DNA of 64,000 bases from Eudorina sp. 2006-703-Eu-15 (lineage: Eukaryota > Chlorophyta > Chlorophyceae > Chlamydomonadales > Volvocaceae): contig BDSI01000103.1 of the NCBI GenBank assembly GCA_003117195.1, positions 278,315 through 342,314 of the forward strand, given 5' to 3'. Positions 24,426 to 36,200 of the stretch are shown here, piece after piece. Positions within the stretch are counted from its first letter, which is position 1, and each line of letters begins with the position of its first letter. The translations under genes and the position numbers were made by a program. The notes beneath the pieces were generated by a model, which was not told the DNA's origin, searched no databases, and saw nothing but the letters and a program-made list of their open reading frames with translations.

Positions 24426-27400
24426 ATGCGGTCCAGCACGATAACTTCCTGTTACTCAATTAATCGTCAGGGAGCTGCCAGCTGCGCTGCACAGCAGGAG
24501 TGGTCGCAACCTGCCCGCATCCGCCGCCGTCTACGCATGCGTGCTTCGCGACGTGGATGCTCCCTGGTGCCCGCACCTCAGAATGCCGCACTCCGGCGGG
24601 CCCTATACGCACGCCCGGGGACTGCGGTGACGGCCGCCGCGCCCACCACCCCCGGGAACGACACCGGCGGCTCCCGCCGCACCGCAGGCCCACGCGACAA
24701 CGCGACGCCCCCGCCTCCCCCAACATCTACACAGCCCGCCCCCTCGCAGCTGCAATCCCATGATCCTCCACCTTCGCAACCCCAGGCCAAGCGTGGCCGG
24801 CCCCGGTTTCGTCTATTGCCAAGGGACCCGGATGCACCCGTGGACCGGCAGCGCCCCGAAGACAACCCCTCCCTGGACGATATCGTACTGGACGAGCAGT
24901 ACTACAGCGAGATGGGGCTCACAGAAGAGGAGGTCCGGGAGGCCCTGCGGCAGCTGGATGCAACCGAGCTTGACCCCGAGGGCGAGAACCTGGGTCTGCC
25001 CCAGGTGGCTGCGCTGTCTCCGGCCTCAGTGAGCAGGCGGGTAAGCGACAGGGGCCGCTTGACTACCCAGCGACGGCAGGACCTGGCGGAACCTCCGCGG
25101 ATGGGGGAACCGCAGGTCCAGCCGCCGCACCTGCCTCAGCTGACCCGTGGGTCGCCTGCGAGTGCGGCCCCCGGCGAGGAGGACGTCGCGGACGCAGCCT
25201 TTCGAGGGGGCGACGATGCGGAGGAGCGGGCGCTGATGGAGGCGGTAGCGGGCCAGTCTGCTTCCGGCGGGCTGCTGTCGCCTTTCAGTCTGGACTCGGG
25301 CCCCGAGGAGGCGGAGGACGAGGTGTATGGCCCTGAGGTGCGGCAGGCGAAAAAGGTGGAAGGCGGGTGCCGGTTCGCCGCCACTGGCGGCGCCCGCTCT
25401 GCCCCCTCATCGCATCCCTCCATGCCGCGCATCCACCAACATCGAGGGTGCAGCTTTGCGCGGTCGCCCCGACCGCCCGGCGCTTCCCCGCCTCGGCTCC
25501 CGCCAACTGATGGCCTGTACCCTGCCCCGCCTCCCGGCGCGGGCCCCCCTCCGTCCCCGCCCCCCCGGCTCTGCAGGCCGTTGTCCTGGCCGGCTTCCGA
25601 GCGGAGGAGCACGGGCTGGTGCGGGCACTGCTGGACTCGGCGGGCGGCCACGTGGTCAAGGTGCGGTGCGCGAGGCAGGCCTGAGCGCGAGCGGAGTGTG
25701 GTCGGGATGGGGTGGGGTCGGGATGGGGTCGGGATGGGGTGGGGTCGGGGTGGGGTGGAGTCGGGGTGGAGTGGGTTCGGGAGGGGGTGCTAGGGCGGAT
25801 CGAGTCGCGGACGAGGTGGAGAGGAGCACATCCCTGCCCCCGACACTCCGGTCGAGCCACGGGCGACAAAGGGGTGCCTCATACGGGTGGTGGGGCGGGC
25901 GTGTGTGCCCTTGGGTGAATGAAGTTGCGAGATGAGATGGGATGGGATGGGATAGGATGGGATGAGATGGGATGAGATGGGATGGGATGGGACGGGATGG
26001 GATGAGATGAGTGTATCCTCCGAAACCCAGGTCGTCCCCCTCCCTGGAGGAGGACGACGTCAACCTGGCACCCGCCCGCAGGTGCTGCCCGTCACGGAAG
26101 AAATGTTGTACGGCACGGTTGGCGAGGCCGTACGTTCGGCCGAGCAGGATTGGTCTGCGCCGCGGCCGTCGGATGGTCCGCGGGGCGGCGGGTGGGGCGC
26201 CCAGCGCACTGTGCTGTTCTCGGGCCTCAGGTGCGGATCGGCGGTAGGGGGAGAGGACGGGGAGGGGAGAGGACGGGGAGGGGAGGAGGACGGGGAGGGA
26301 GATGGGGACGCGGAGGGGGTATTGGAACTTGGTAGATATGTCCATACGACACTGCTGCCTGGGCAGAAAGGGGGAACCGCCCGCAGGGTGGGTGGGTGGG
26401 TGCGTGGAAGGCGGAGGAGGGCCCCCAAAGGGGCGCTGTTGTGGTCCCCCCCGAAATCCCTCAACCTGTGCACCAGCCCCCGGTACCGCACATCCCACCA
26501 CCCTGACGGGCAGTCCTGCTGCTCCTCCTGCTCCTCCTTGTCTTGGGCGTCGGCTGCGGTCCCCTCACGCAGGGCTGCAGACCCTTTGCAGCGGCCCCCC
26601 TAGGGGCTTCTCTGCTCTGGCAGCAGCGCAGTCTGAATATGTCTACCAATGTCCTATACCCCCCTAGGGGCTTCTTGTTCCTGTTCTTGTTCCCGGGGCT
26701 CGGCGGGCCTGGTCGTGGCTCCTTGAATCGTGCCTACCAGGCAACCCAACACCCAGGGAAGGGGCCTCTGTAACCCCTGGCACACTACCCGCCCTGGCCG
26801 CCCGCCCTGGCCGCTCTCTCTTTCTGACCCTCCCCGCCCCTCCCCTCCCCTCCCGCCCGCCGCAGCCTGCGCGCCCAGCTGACTGTGCTGGAGCTGCTCG
26901 AGTCCAGCGGTCTGACGGCCGTGTGTGCGGCGGTGGCGGCGGAGGAGCTGGCGGGCAGGCGGCTGGGGGAGGTGCTGGCGGAGGCGGTGGCGGTGAGGGG
27001 AAGGAAGACGGGGCGGGCGGGGGGGGGAGAAGGGCGGCGGCTGCGGTTTGGTGAACCGGAGACACGCCCGGGAGGAAGACGGCGGGGGCGGGCGCCCGTC
27101 CCATAGAGGTCCATCGGGAGGGTCTGTCACTTACCCCGTATGCAACCCCCATGCACCCTAGAGAGCCACCACGACGTACCCAGCGACCCCTCGCGCCCCT
27201 CTTGCCCCTCCCGTCCCTCTTGCCCCTGTCCACGTCCCGTCTGCATTTCGATTGTCCGGATCCACGTCTCATGCCCCATGTCCCATGTCCGGATCCATGC
27301 GGCCCGGCCCTTCCCCCCAGGCCCAACGCGGTCAGGCCAGCCGGCTGCAACGGGAGGACGAGCCCTGGCGCGCCGCCGCCGCCGCCACCGGCCGTGTCGC

Positions 27401-30400
27401 TGACGCGCGGCGGGGCCTGACCCCCCTGGAGGACCTCATCGGCCGCCAGGCGCAGGAGAGGCTGAGGCTGCAACCGCGTGAGGAAACGGACGGCGGAGCG
27501 GCTGCGGCTGCGCCGCCGCGGCCGGCCGCGGCCGCGGGCTACAGCGCGGGGCGCGACGCGCCCGTCCTGGATGACTTTGGGCTGCAGGCGGCGGAGGCGG
27601 CGGCCACGGAGTGGGAGGCGTGGAGGGCAGCGGCCACGGAGGAGGGGCCCGCGGGGTGGGGTCTGGAGCAGCCGGAGACCCATGGGTCGGGGCGGGGCCG
27701 GACGGGGCGCCCTTCCGCGAGGCGCGCAGAAGCGGATGAGGAGGAGCCGTCCGCGCAGTCGGATTCGGATCTGGATCTCAGAAATCTCGGTTTGGATCTG
27801 GAGCAGATGCGCGAGCAGGTCCTGCGGCAGCTGGCGGAACTGGATCCGGAGACGCTGGAAGAGCTGCTTGTGGATTCGCCGTACGGTGACGTCACGGGCG
27901 AGGCGCTGAGTCAGTGGCGGCAGGCGCAGGCGGACGACGACGGCGACGATGACAACGACGATGACGTTGTCGGTGGTGGTGTTGGGCCGCAAGCAGCAGC
28001 AGCAGCAGCAGCAGGGACGCCGGCGACGGCCGCGGGGGTGTTTCCTTCTTCTGCAGCGACGGCGGCGGAGGCAACGACGATGCCGGCGGGGCCGGGCGTG
28101 ACGGCGGATGAGCTGCAGCGGGTGGCGGAGCGGCAGCGGCGGCGGTGGGCGCAGGTCAAGGAGGGGCTGGAGACGGCGGCGGCGGCGGAGGGGCGGCTGG
28201 TCGTGGACGCCGAGTCGTCGTTGGTGCAGGCGCAGCCCGGGGAGGCCTGGCCATCACGACCGGACAGTGCAGGGGCGGCGTCAACGAAAGCGCAAGCAGC
28301 AGCAGCAGCAGTAGCACCTCTACCACCACCACCACCCGCACCAGTGGCAACAACAGGCGCACCGACTGGCAGTGCTGCAGCGGAGGGCGGTCCTGCCACG
28401 GCGGCGGCCGCGACCCGGAGGCGACCAGCCCGAGCCCGGGGCCAGGACGGGGACAGGGACGGGGCCGGGGTGGCCACCTCCACGTCCACCGCCACCTCCA
28501 CCGCCACCGCCACCTCCACCGCCACCTCCACCGCCACCGCCACCTCCACCGCCACCTCCACCGCCACCTCCACCTCCACCGCCACCTCCACCGCCACCTC
28601 CACCTCCACCTCTGACCCGCGTGGACCCGCGACGGCCCCACGGCCGCCCGCCGCATCCACAAGCACCAGCGCATCGGCGGCCCAGCCCGGCCCGGCATCA
28701 ACAGCACCGCCACCACCGCCGCCGCCGCCCCTCGCGTCCCCTCCTCCGGCTCCGCCGCCCTCCTCCTCCGCCGCGTCCCCGCTACCGCCGCCGCCCCTCG
28801 ACCTGGGAGACCTGTGGGGCGGCGGCGGCGGGGCCGCCTTCTCGGAGCTGGATGACATCCTGACTCAGCTGGGAGCGCCGAGTGGGGAGCCGGCGGGCGG
28901 CGGCGCCGCCGCCGCCGCCGCCGGGCCCGCGCTGGGTCTGTTCCCGGCCGGGTCGCTAGTAGGATCCACCAGGGCCCCTCCGGGCCCGGCCGTGCCACCC
29001 GCCGTGGCGGCTCCGTCGGACGGTGAGACCGCCACCCCCGGACCCGGGCTCAGCGGCGGCGGAAGCGGCGGCGGCGGCGTCGGGCCGGGCGTCGGCATCC
29101 GCGGCGGCGGCGGGCTCCTGCAGCAGGTGCAGCAGGCGGCGTCCAGCGGGGCGGACCCGTACGAGATCCAGAGGATGCTGGACGAGCAGCTCGGCATTGC
29201 GCCGGCGGCCCGCGCCGACGCAGCGTCGGAGGCGGCGACGGAGGCGGCGGAGGCGCCCGCCGCGGAGGCGGCCGCCGCAGAGGCGCCAGCGGGACCCTCC
29301 CGCCGCCGCGGCAGCCTGTTCGCGGGCCTCAAGTCCGCGAAGTCCAAGACGGCGCAGTCGTTGGAAGCCGGGGAGGCGAGCAAGGCGGCGTCGGCAACGG
29401 AGGCGGCGGCGGCGGCGGGGGCGGCGGCGGCGGCGGAGGCCGCCGCGGCGCGCCGCCGCAGGCCGTACGGCCCGTCGCCGCCGCCGGAGCCCGACCCGGT
29501 GATGCGGCCGCTGTTGGAGCTGCGTCCCGAGATCGCCCGGGCGGTTCAGGGTAGGTGGGTGGGTGTGTTTACTGCGGGTGGCAAAGCAAGACTGCGTGAT
29601 ATGGCCAGGCTCCAGAGGTGCTGTCCCCGGAGCTGATCCGGTTGCCCTTCACCTTCCCCTGCCCCTGCCCGGCTGGCGGAGTGGGCAGCCGCGGCCCAGC
29701 GGTATACAGGCTCCCCTCACGGCCCATCGGCCCGCCTTGCGGCTCCTCCTCCAGCGTCCCTCCCTCCGGCTTGAAGCAGTCAGTTATGTCGCCCAGTATT
29801 CCATACCCTCCGTCCCTCCCCTCCTGGCGCACTGCGCCCCGCATGCCCTCATGTCCCTCTCCCCCCACCCTAAGCCCGCAACCGCCCCGCCACCCACCCG
29901 CCCTTCACCTCTCCCCCCACCCCGCGCAGAGCGGAAGGTCCAGTTCATGGACCTTAGCCGCCTCAACGACAAACAGAAGCGGCAGTTCGTAGAGTACCAG
30001 ACCCGGCTTCGGCTGCAGCAGCAGGCGGAGCAGCAGGGGCTGCAGCAGCGGGCGCAGCCGGGCGGGGAGCCGGGGCAGCAGCCGGGGGGACAAGCGGGGC
30101 AGCAGCCGGGACCGAGGCGGCCGCCCACCGTCTGGCCCGCGGAGGAGCCGGGGGCCGCCAGAGGGCAACGGCCGCCGCTGGGGCAGCAGCAGCGGCAGCA
30201 GCTACAGCTAGATGAGCAGCAGCAGTGGCAGCAGCAGCAGCAGCAGCAGCTACAGGAGCAGCAACAGCAGCAGCAGCAACAGCTACAGGAGGAGCAGCAG
30301 CAGCGCGTCGGGTCGGGGGCTGTGCGGCAGCAGGAGGGGTCCCAGCTGAGGCCACCTGGGGGTGCGGGAGCTCGTGGGTCGGGGGGTGTCGCGAACGAGT

Positions 30401-32272
30401 TTGGTGCGGAGGTTGGTGCGGAGGACGAGGAGGAGGGCGAGGAGGAGCAGGAGGAGGAGGAGCAGGAGGTAAGGACCCGGGGGGGGGGACGCTGCGGTGG
30501 CGTTGTTCTACGGTCGTCCCCGTACAGACGCCTTCTTTCCACGCTGGGCGCTCTCTCCATCACGACGTTGCTCGTAGGGCCCTCCTGTGAGCCCCCCGCG
30601 CCTGTGGGCCCCCTCCCGCTCCCCCTACCGACCGTCGCTCTGGCAGCTGCGCAGTTTGAGGATGTCTACCTACTTCCTATACCCCCCATCCCATCCCAAC
30701 CGCCACACCCACCCCAACACCCACCCCAACCCCCCATCCCATCCCCCACCCCAAACCCCCCAACAGGACGCCGCGTCCCTGGACTCGGACAAGCTGCAGC
30801 AGCTGATGGAGGCCGCCCGCCAGGAGGGCATCAGCCTGGAGGACACGCTGGCGCAGGCGGTGGCCATGGGTGCGTGCGGGGCGGAGGGGAGCGGAGGGAG
30901 GGCGCAAAGCGACCCGCGGGTCGGTCGGTCGAGCGCGCAGGCTCCCAGGGGTTGCCGTGTGTACGGCAGTCGGGGGCGGGTAGTCAACCGTGGTAGAGAC
31001 TGGCGGCGGACGGGGGGGGGCGGTTTCGGCAGCGCGCTGGTGCGCCAGGGTTGCCTGCCACCACATCCCGCGGGCTCATTGGGGACACCACATACAGCGA
31101 ACCTCGCGGCCTCCCCCCTTCCCCTTTGCCCTCCGAACGACAGCGCGCCTCACCCTTCTCGCCCTTCCCTCCTCTTTCCCCCGCTCTTCGATGCTGGTAC
31201 TCCTGTACGACAGGTGTACGGGTTCCCGGGGAGGTTCTGCGGCAGGCGGGCGTGCCGCCCCCCTCCGCGGAGGCCCTGGCCCGGGCGCACGAGCAGTACG
31301 CCATCCTGTTCCAGGAGCTGGCGGCGGCACAAGGTGAGGCCCCCCCGCCGTGCAGCTGTGATACCCTAGAGTCAGTCACCCGCCCTCCAGTGGGCCATCG
31401 GAGGCCGGGCTGCGGGAACGGGAGCGGGAGTGGGAGTATTAAAAGAAACATCCCAGACACGCCCAGCCCGGCGGGAGTGGGAGTGGCGGGCAGCATGTAC
31501 CTTGGTAGTTTTATAGATTGTAGTCTTCGTCTTTCATGGCATTCATGGTGTTCTGGTGTTTGTCGGCCTGGTAGGGAAGCCAACCTTTGTCACGACACAG
31601 GACGTGCTTGCGTACCGCGAACCCGTACACGATACGCCGATCACGCAGTGTGTGGTGACACCACCTTGATGCGACCTCTCTGCCGCATCCCGCTCTCCGC
31701 GGAGGCGACCCCTCCGCGCGGGTGGGAGCTGGGGGGGCCGGCAGGGGGTGGCCGGCCCGGGGAGGTGTCCTCATCAGGTGTAGGTGTCTGGCCCGGGTTC
31801 GCCGCCTTGTGTTGTGTTGGGTGTGAAATCACCCCCTTCCCCCCTGCGCGCCCTTCCCCCCTTCCCCCCTGCGCGCCCTTGGCGCTCCCGGCCCCATCCC
31901 GTGCCCCTGTACCAATTTCCTATACACCCCGTGCCCCTTACCCCTGGTGCCCGGTCGCTCCTGCCCGGTGCCGCAGGAGTCCCGCTGGACATGGAAGTGG
32001 AGGGGGAGGCCGGCGGGGCTGAAGGGGAAGCGGAGGAGGTGGACGAGGAAGAGGAGGACGAGGAAGAGGACGAGGAGCAGCGACTGGGTGGCAGTAGCCA
32101 GAGCAGTAACAGCAACGGCGGCAGCATCTCCAGCACCACCAGCACCAACGGCAGCAGCAACAACGGCAGCAGCGGCGGCAATGGCAGCAGCGGCGGCAAT
32201 GGCAGCTCGCGGCCCTGGGGTGCCGGCCTCGCGGCGAGGCGGCGGCGCCCGATCAGCTCGCCGCCATCCTAG
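24426..32272 (+). CDS. Large low-complexity protein with a DUF3783-like domain, probably plastid-targeted
   Basis: Nine exons (24426-25355, 25577-25660, 26082-26230, 26866-26992, 27321-29550, 29930-30468, 30767-30869, 31214-31333, 31977-32272) give 1525 residues in one phase-consistent frame. The first 60 residues are rich in Ser, Arg and Ala with few acids, like a chloroplast transit peptide. Residues about 311-405 form an alpha/beta-looking domain (AVVLAGFRAEEHGLVRALL, then TVLFSGLSLRAQLTVLELL) that resembles DUF3783. That assignment is from memory of family style and is uncertain. The rest is Ala/Glu-rich, with a Thr/Ser/Ala run coded by a CCACCT array, long polyGln (about 30190-30300) and an acidic Ser/Asn/Gly-rich C-terminus. 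The sequence QFMDLSRLNDKQKRQFVEYQ near 29945 is a well-formed charged helix. No enzymatic motif was found. Confidence 0.78.
25690..26010 (+). repeat. G-rich degenerate arrays (GGGGTCGGGAT, then GGGATGGGAT)
   Basis: Two adjacent arrays, about 25705-25790 and 25933-26008, lie in intron 2 of the DUF3783-like gene. The coding strand is strongly G-rich. Confidence 0.85.
26595..26675 (+). mobile_element. Block A copy between perfect 17-bp direct repeats (possible small insertion)
   Basis: CCCCCCTAGGGGCTTCT occurs at 26595-26611 and again, unchanged, at 26659-26675. Between them are 47 bp containing GGCAGCAGCGCAGTCTGA and then ATGTCTACCAATGTCCTATA, the dispersed block also found in other introns. 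The arrangement looks like an insertion with a target-site duplication. It is too short to code for anything, and a simple local duplication is also possible. Confidence 0.5.
28474..28612 (+). repeat. In-frame CCACCT/CCACCG coding array
   Basis: Degenerate hexamers and 18-mers of the type ACCTCCACCGCC translate to alternating Thr-Ser and Thr-Ala in the frame used by the DUF3783-like protein. The reverse-strand reading would be Glu/Val-rich but has no gene context. Confidence 0.9.
29771..29811 (+). repeat. Intronic block A, diverged copy
   Basis: Reads GAAGCAGTCAGTTATGTC, then GTATTCCATACCCTCC, in the intron 29551-29929. It is a degenerate match to the copies at 26626 and 30650. Confidence 0.5.
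30637..30687 (+). repeat. Intronic block A, third close copy
   Basis: Reads GCTCTGGCAGCTGCGCAGTT, then GATGTCTACCTACTTCCTAT and ACCCCCC, in the intron 30469-30766. A pyrimidine/purine CCCCAACC-rich tract leads from it to the acceptor. Confidence 0.8.
31436..31478 (+). repeat. Intronic dispersed block B
   Basis: A stretch centred on CCCAGACACGCCCAGCCCG matches, in gene sense, CCCAGACACACCCAGCCCG from the minus-strand intron at about 20335-20380. The flanking TAA/AGAAA-rich part is also shared. Confidence 0.6.
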
Positions 32273-33200
32273 GGTGGCTGGGGACTGGGGACAGGCATCG
32301 CGCGATGACTATGTCAGCGGGGAAAACCGGCGTGACGGTATGTGTGTGTACCGGTGGGACTGTGAAAGGTGGAGGTGGAGGTGGAGGCGGCTGTGTCCGG
32401 GGGTGGATGGGCCTCTGGGGGTCATGGGGACCGCGGGCGGGTCGCACGGACCTCAGGTCAGCATCAGCCGGGGGCATTGGATGCGGCGGAGAGAGACCGC
32501 TGTGTGGCGGCCATCACCCTCCCCCACCCGGGGTCACACGAACGTGCCCGGGGCCCCGGGACTGAAGGCTGGAAGGGAAAGGTCGTGGCTATTTGCCGTT
32601 CTGCTGCCGTACTTGTCCGTGCTGTAGCGGGCGGGGCCCCCTGGGGTTTGGGGGCAGCGCTGCAGGAGCCGGTTCCCTCTCTTATCTCCCCATTCCTCTC
32701 TCTTAAGGGAGACGAGGAGACGACGCACCCCCCTGTCCCCATTTGCGCGGTGCGGTGCACGAAAAAAAGGCGTGGAAGAGTCAGTCCGCCCGCACCGGGT
32801 CACCCGGGTCCACATTTCAGAGCGCGCAAGTGTCGCCGACGGTGGGTGGACGGTGAGAGGACGCTCCGTGTCGCCCGTACTCTTTCCCCCACCCCACCCC
32901 ACCGCACAGCCTGTTGAACACCGACGATGGGCCTCCCTCTCTTCCCTACCTACCTACCTGCCGCAAGGTCACCCCAGGTCTAAGCACCCACCACCCCATC
33001 AGCACGAACGCACGCTGCACGCTACGCGCTAAACGCTGCGCGTTGCACGCTACGCGCACCACCTCTCTTACAGTCTTCTCAACGCGCGCACCACCACTGA
33101 GCCCCACCACTTGGCACTCTCCTTGGCTGTCATGCCCCTTGGCTGCCGGGACAGCTGCTGGGGGGGGGAAGGGGCTCTTTGTGCGCACATACGATAGCAA
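32273..33200. other. Convergent 3' spacer between the DUF3783-like and pseudouridine synthase genes
   Basis: No exon is supported here. The interval contains TTACA at 33068-33072, which reads TGTAA on the minus strand 129 nt beyond the stop of the pseudouridine synthase. No TGTAA was noticed for the plus gene. Confidence 0.55.
33068..33072 (-). terminator. TGTAA poly(A) signal of the pseudouridine synthase gene
   Basis: TTACA on the + strand is TGTAA in gene sense. It lies about 130 nt after the stop at 33201, a typical distance for this type of genome. Confidence 0.65.
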
Positions 33201-36200
33201 TCACCGCTGCCGCTGATGCCCCCGGCCCCGAGACCCGCTCTGCGTCTTCTTAGCCGCCGCCGCAGCCGCGGCGGCACTCTTCCGCCACTCCTCCTCCGCC
33301 TCGGCCAGCGCCGCCGCGTCCGGCAATGGCAGCCCCAGGGCCCCCAGGCAGGCCGCCATGTCGTCGTGCAGCGGGGCGGTCAGCCGCACGGGACGGCCGG
33401 TGAGGGGGTGGGTGAAGTGCAGCGCGGCGGCGTGCAGCGCCTGGCGGGGCAGCCAGGGGCCCTGAACAGGAGGGGGGACGGGGGCGGGGGCCCGTGGGGG
33501 ACGAGGTGTGTGTGTGTGGTGGTGGGGGGTTGGGAGGGGGTGAGTGGGTGGAGAGGGTATGGGAAATCAGTGGCCGTATTAGGCGGGAAGGGGTGTCAAA
33601 ACGGCCCAAACGGGGGTTGCGGTGGGGGGACTTTGGCATTATTGTGTGTCTGCAAGGCAAGCGACAGGTGGAGATTGCATGGCGGGTGGGGGTGCGGGAG
33701 GAGATGTCGCAACCCCAGCGGATGATCCCTGCACCATGAGGCATCTTCCATTCAGGCGGGTTCCGTTCCAGGTGGATTCCGCGGCACCGTCCCGATGGCT
33801 CGACCACCACGGTCCCTGGGGTGCTGCCCCTCGTCGGGGGCGACAAACCCACCCACCCATCGCACACCCACCCACCTACCGTGACGCCGTATATGTCGTC
33901 CCCCACGATGGGGCAGCCCACGTGGTGCAGGTGCACCCGGATCTGGTGGGTGCGACCCGTGTGGGGGGCGCACAGCACCAGACTCGCCCCCGGGGGGATG
34001 GCAGCCGCGTGCGAAGGACCCCCCGCGGCCTCCCCGGAGCCGGCACCTCCGCCTCCGGCCGCACCAGGAACAGCACCCAGATGAGATCCAGGCCCAGATC
34101 CAGATCCGGGGAGGGGCCGTTCATGGAACAGCAGGCCGGGGGCTCCCCCCGCGGAGGGCCCCAGGTCCGCCCGTGGGTTGGTGGCCAGGACGGCGAAGCT
34201 GGTGGCGGCCTCCTTGCCTGCGGCATGTGGGGTCCACGGCGGGGATTGGGTCCACGGCGGCACGGAGGAGGGCAGCTGCATGGACGCACCGTCCCGCGCC
34301 GCGACGCCCCACAGGGTACATTCCTCTCCACCAGCGCCCCAATGATGCCCCCGGTGGTCGGTCGACACGTCACGCCCTTGACAGTGCACCAATGGGCCGC
34401 GCCGCGAGGCCCTGCCTGTTCGAGCCCCACACGGGGGCAGCGTCATGACCGGCCGGGACGACTGCTTTCATGGTCCGTTTCCGTTACTCCCCCCTTCCAC
34501 CCTACCACCCCATCCCAGCCCAGCGGCCCTTCCCTACCCGTGTCCGCGACTCGCCGCGCCACCGCCTCGCGGGGGTGGCGGTCGATGGGGGCATCCACGA
34601 AGAAGCTGGGCCGGCTGCCGCCGCTTCCACCACCGATCCCGTCGGTGCCGTTGGGCCCCACGGGACAGCCCACGCAGGCGGCCAGGTACAGCTTGCTCAG
34701 CGAGCGTTCCCTGCCTCGGTCGAAGACGGCGCAACAACCAGGGCGGGAGGAGAAGGAAGGAAACCGTAAAGCAACAAAGCGCAAGAAGGTATGTATATCG
34801 TTTGCACCACTGCATAAACGAACTTGCGCCACCATGGCGCACCGGACAGGCTCCACAAGTGCACCGAAACACTCCCCGTGGCCCCTCTACCAGGGAACCA
34901 CCCCGCTCCTGAGAACCAACCACCGTATGCGGCTTCCGAAGCGAACTCTTGGAACAGGCGGTGGGCCTTACACTCTGTGAACCTCTCCGCGGCGCTGTTG
35001 GGCTCTGTGGGGGTGCCCACGCCATAAGCCACAGACCACCATTGGGAGGGGCGGACCGGGACGCCCAAACTCGTACCGGTGGCAACTGAGCCGCCGCACC
35101 TGAACTGCCGGTGCATCCCCGCCACCACCTCGGGCCGTTTCGCGAACAGCAGCAGCCCGGACGTGTTCATGTCCAGGCGGTGAAGGACGTACGGCTCCAG
35201 CTGGTACGGCACCGTGCTTGACAGCCCTGCTCGGGCTGTCTCCGCACCGCAGCTGTCATCATCACCGCTGCCGTCCGCGAAGTCCGAGCGGCCAGGGGAT
35301 GATGATGATGATGATGATGATGAGGAGGAGGAGGACGACAATGATGACGTCAGCGTGAAGGGCTCTGGCAGTGGCAAGAGGTCGGGGATGGAGCTACCGT
35401 GGAGACCAAGGCCGCCTCCTCCTCCTCCCAGCCCGGGGCTCAGGTTGAGCAGCTGTACCTGCAGCCGGGAGCCGTCGGTCGACGCAGCATAACAGAACCA
35501 ACAAACAATATACCAATTTTAGCCAGATAACGCACCAAGCCTTAATTTTTAGGGCGGCGTCCCCGGGTCGTCCCCGACCCGGCCCTCCCATGCGCAGCCC
35601 AGGTCCCTCCCTCCCTCCCTCCCTCCCTCCCTCCCTCGACCGCTGCCCCCGCTGGCCGACCGTTCCCCCGCCTCCCCTACCCCCCACGAGCGCCAGGAGC
35701 CCCCCCCCTCCGAGCGCGCGGCAGCGAGTGACAGCGAGAGGGGGGCGATCCCGGACCCGTCCCCCAAGATCACGAAAGGGCTCTCCCCCCGCTCCCCCAG
35801 GTCGGGGACCCGGGGACCGGGGGACGGGGCACGACGGCCCCCGAGCTCACCGGGGTTGCGTCCCCGCTGCTGCCGCTGTCGCCGTACCGCCTCCCCCGGC
35901 CTCGGTTGAGGTAGGCGATGACCTTGTTGACCACAGAGCCGCCTGCAAGGGCCCCCACCCCAGGCCACCCCAGGCCGGGGAGGTATGGGGGAGCGAGCGA
36001 GAGTGTGTTTTTCAGTGTTGTTGTCGTGGCATTGTGATGCACGGGAACCATGCAGCGCGAGCCGCTAGGTACGCGCGTTGGCGTCGGCGGCACCTACCCA
36101 CGCACCCACCCTCCCACGCACCCACCCTCCCACGCACCCACCCTCCCACGCACCCACCCTCCCACGCACCTACCCGTGAACCTGTGGATGGGCGCGGTGT

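Noticed and set aside
26664..27992. 442-codon minus-strand frame opposite the DUF3783-like gene
   Set aside because: Antisense of a phase-consistent gene, Arg/Pro-rich as expected for the reverse of GC-rich coding sequence.
28474..28858. Long minus-strand frame rich in Val/Glu across the CCACCT array
   Set aside because: It is the shadow of the repeat in the well-supported + strand gene; no minus-strand splice or start context.
33622..34980. 452-codon + strand frame opposite the pseudouridine synthase
   Set aside because: Covers exons and introns of the minus gene, which has clear RluA motifs; no family features in the + frame.
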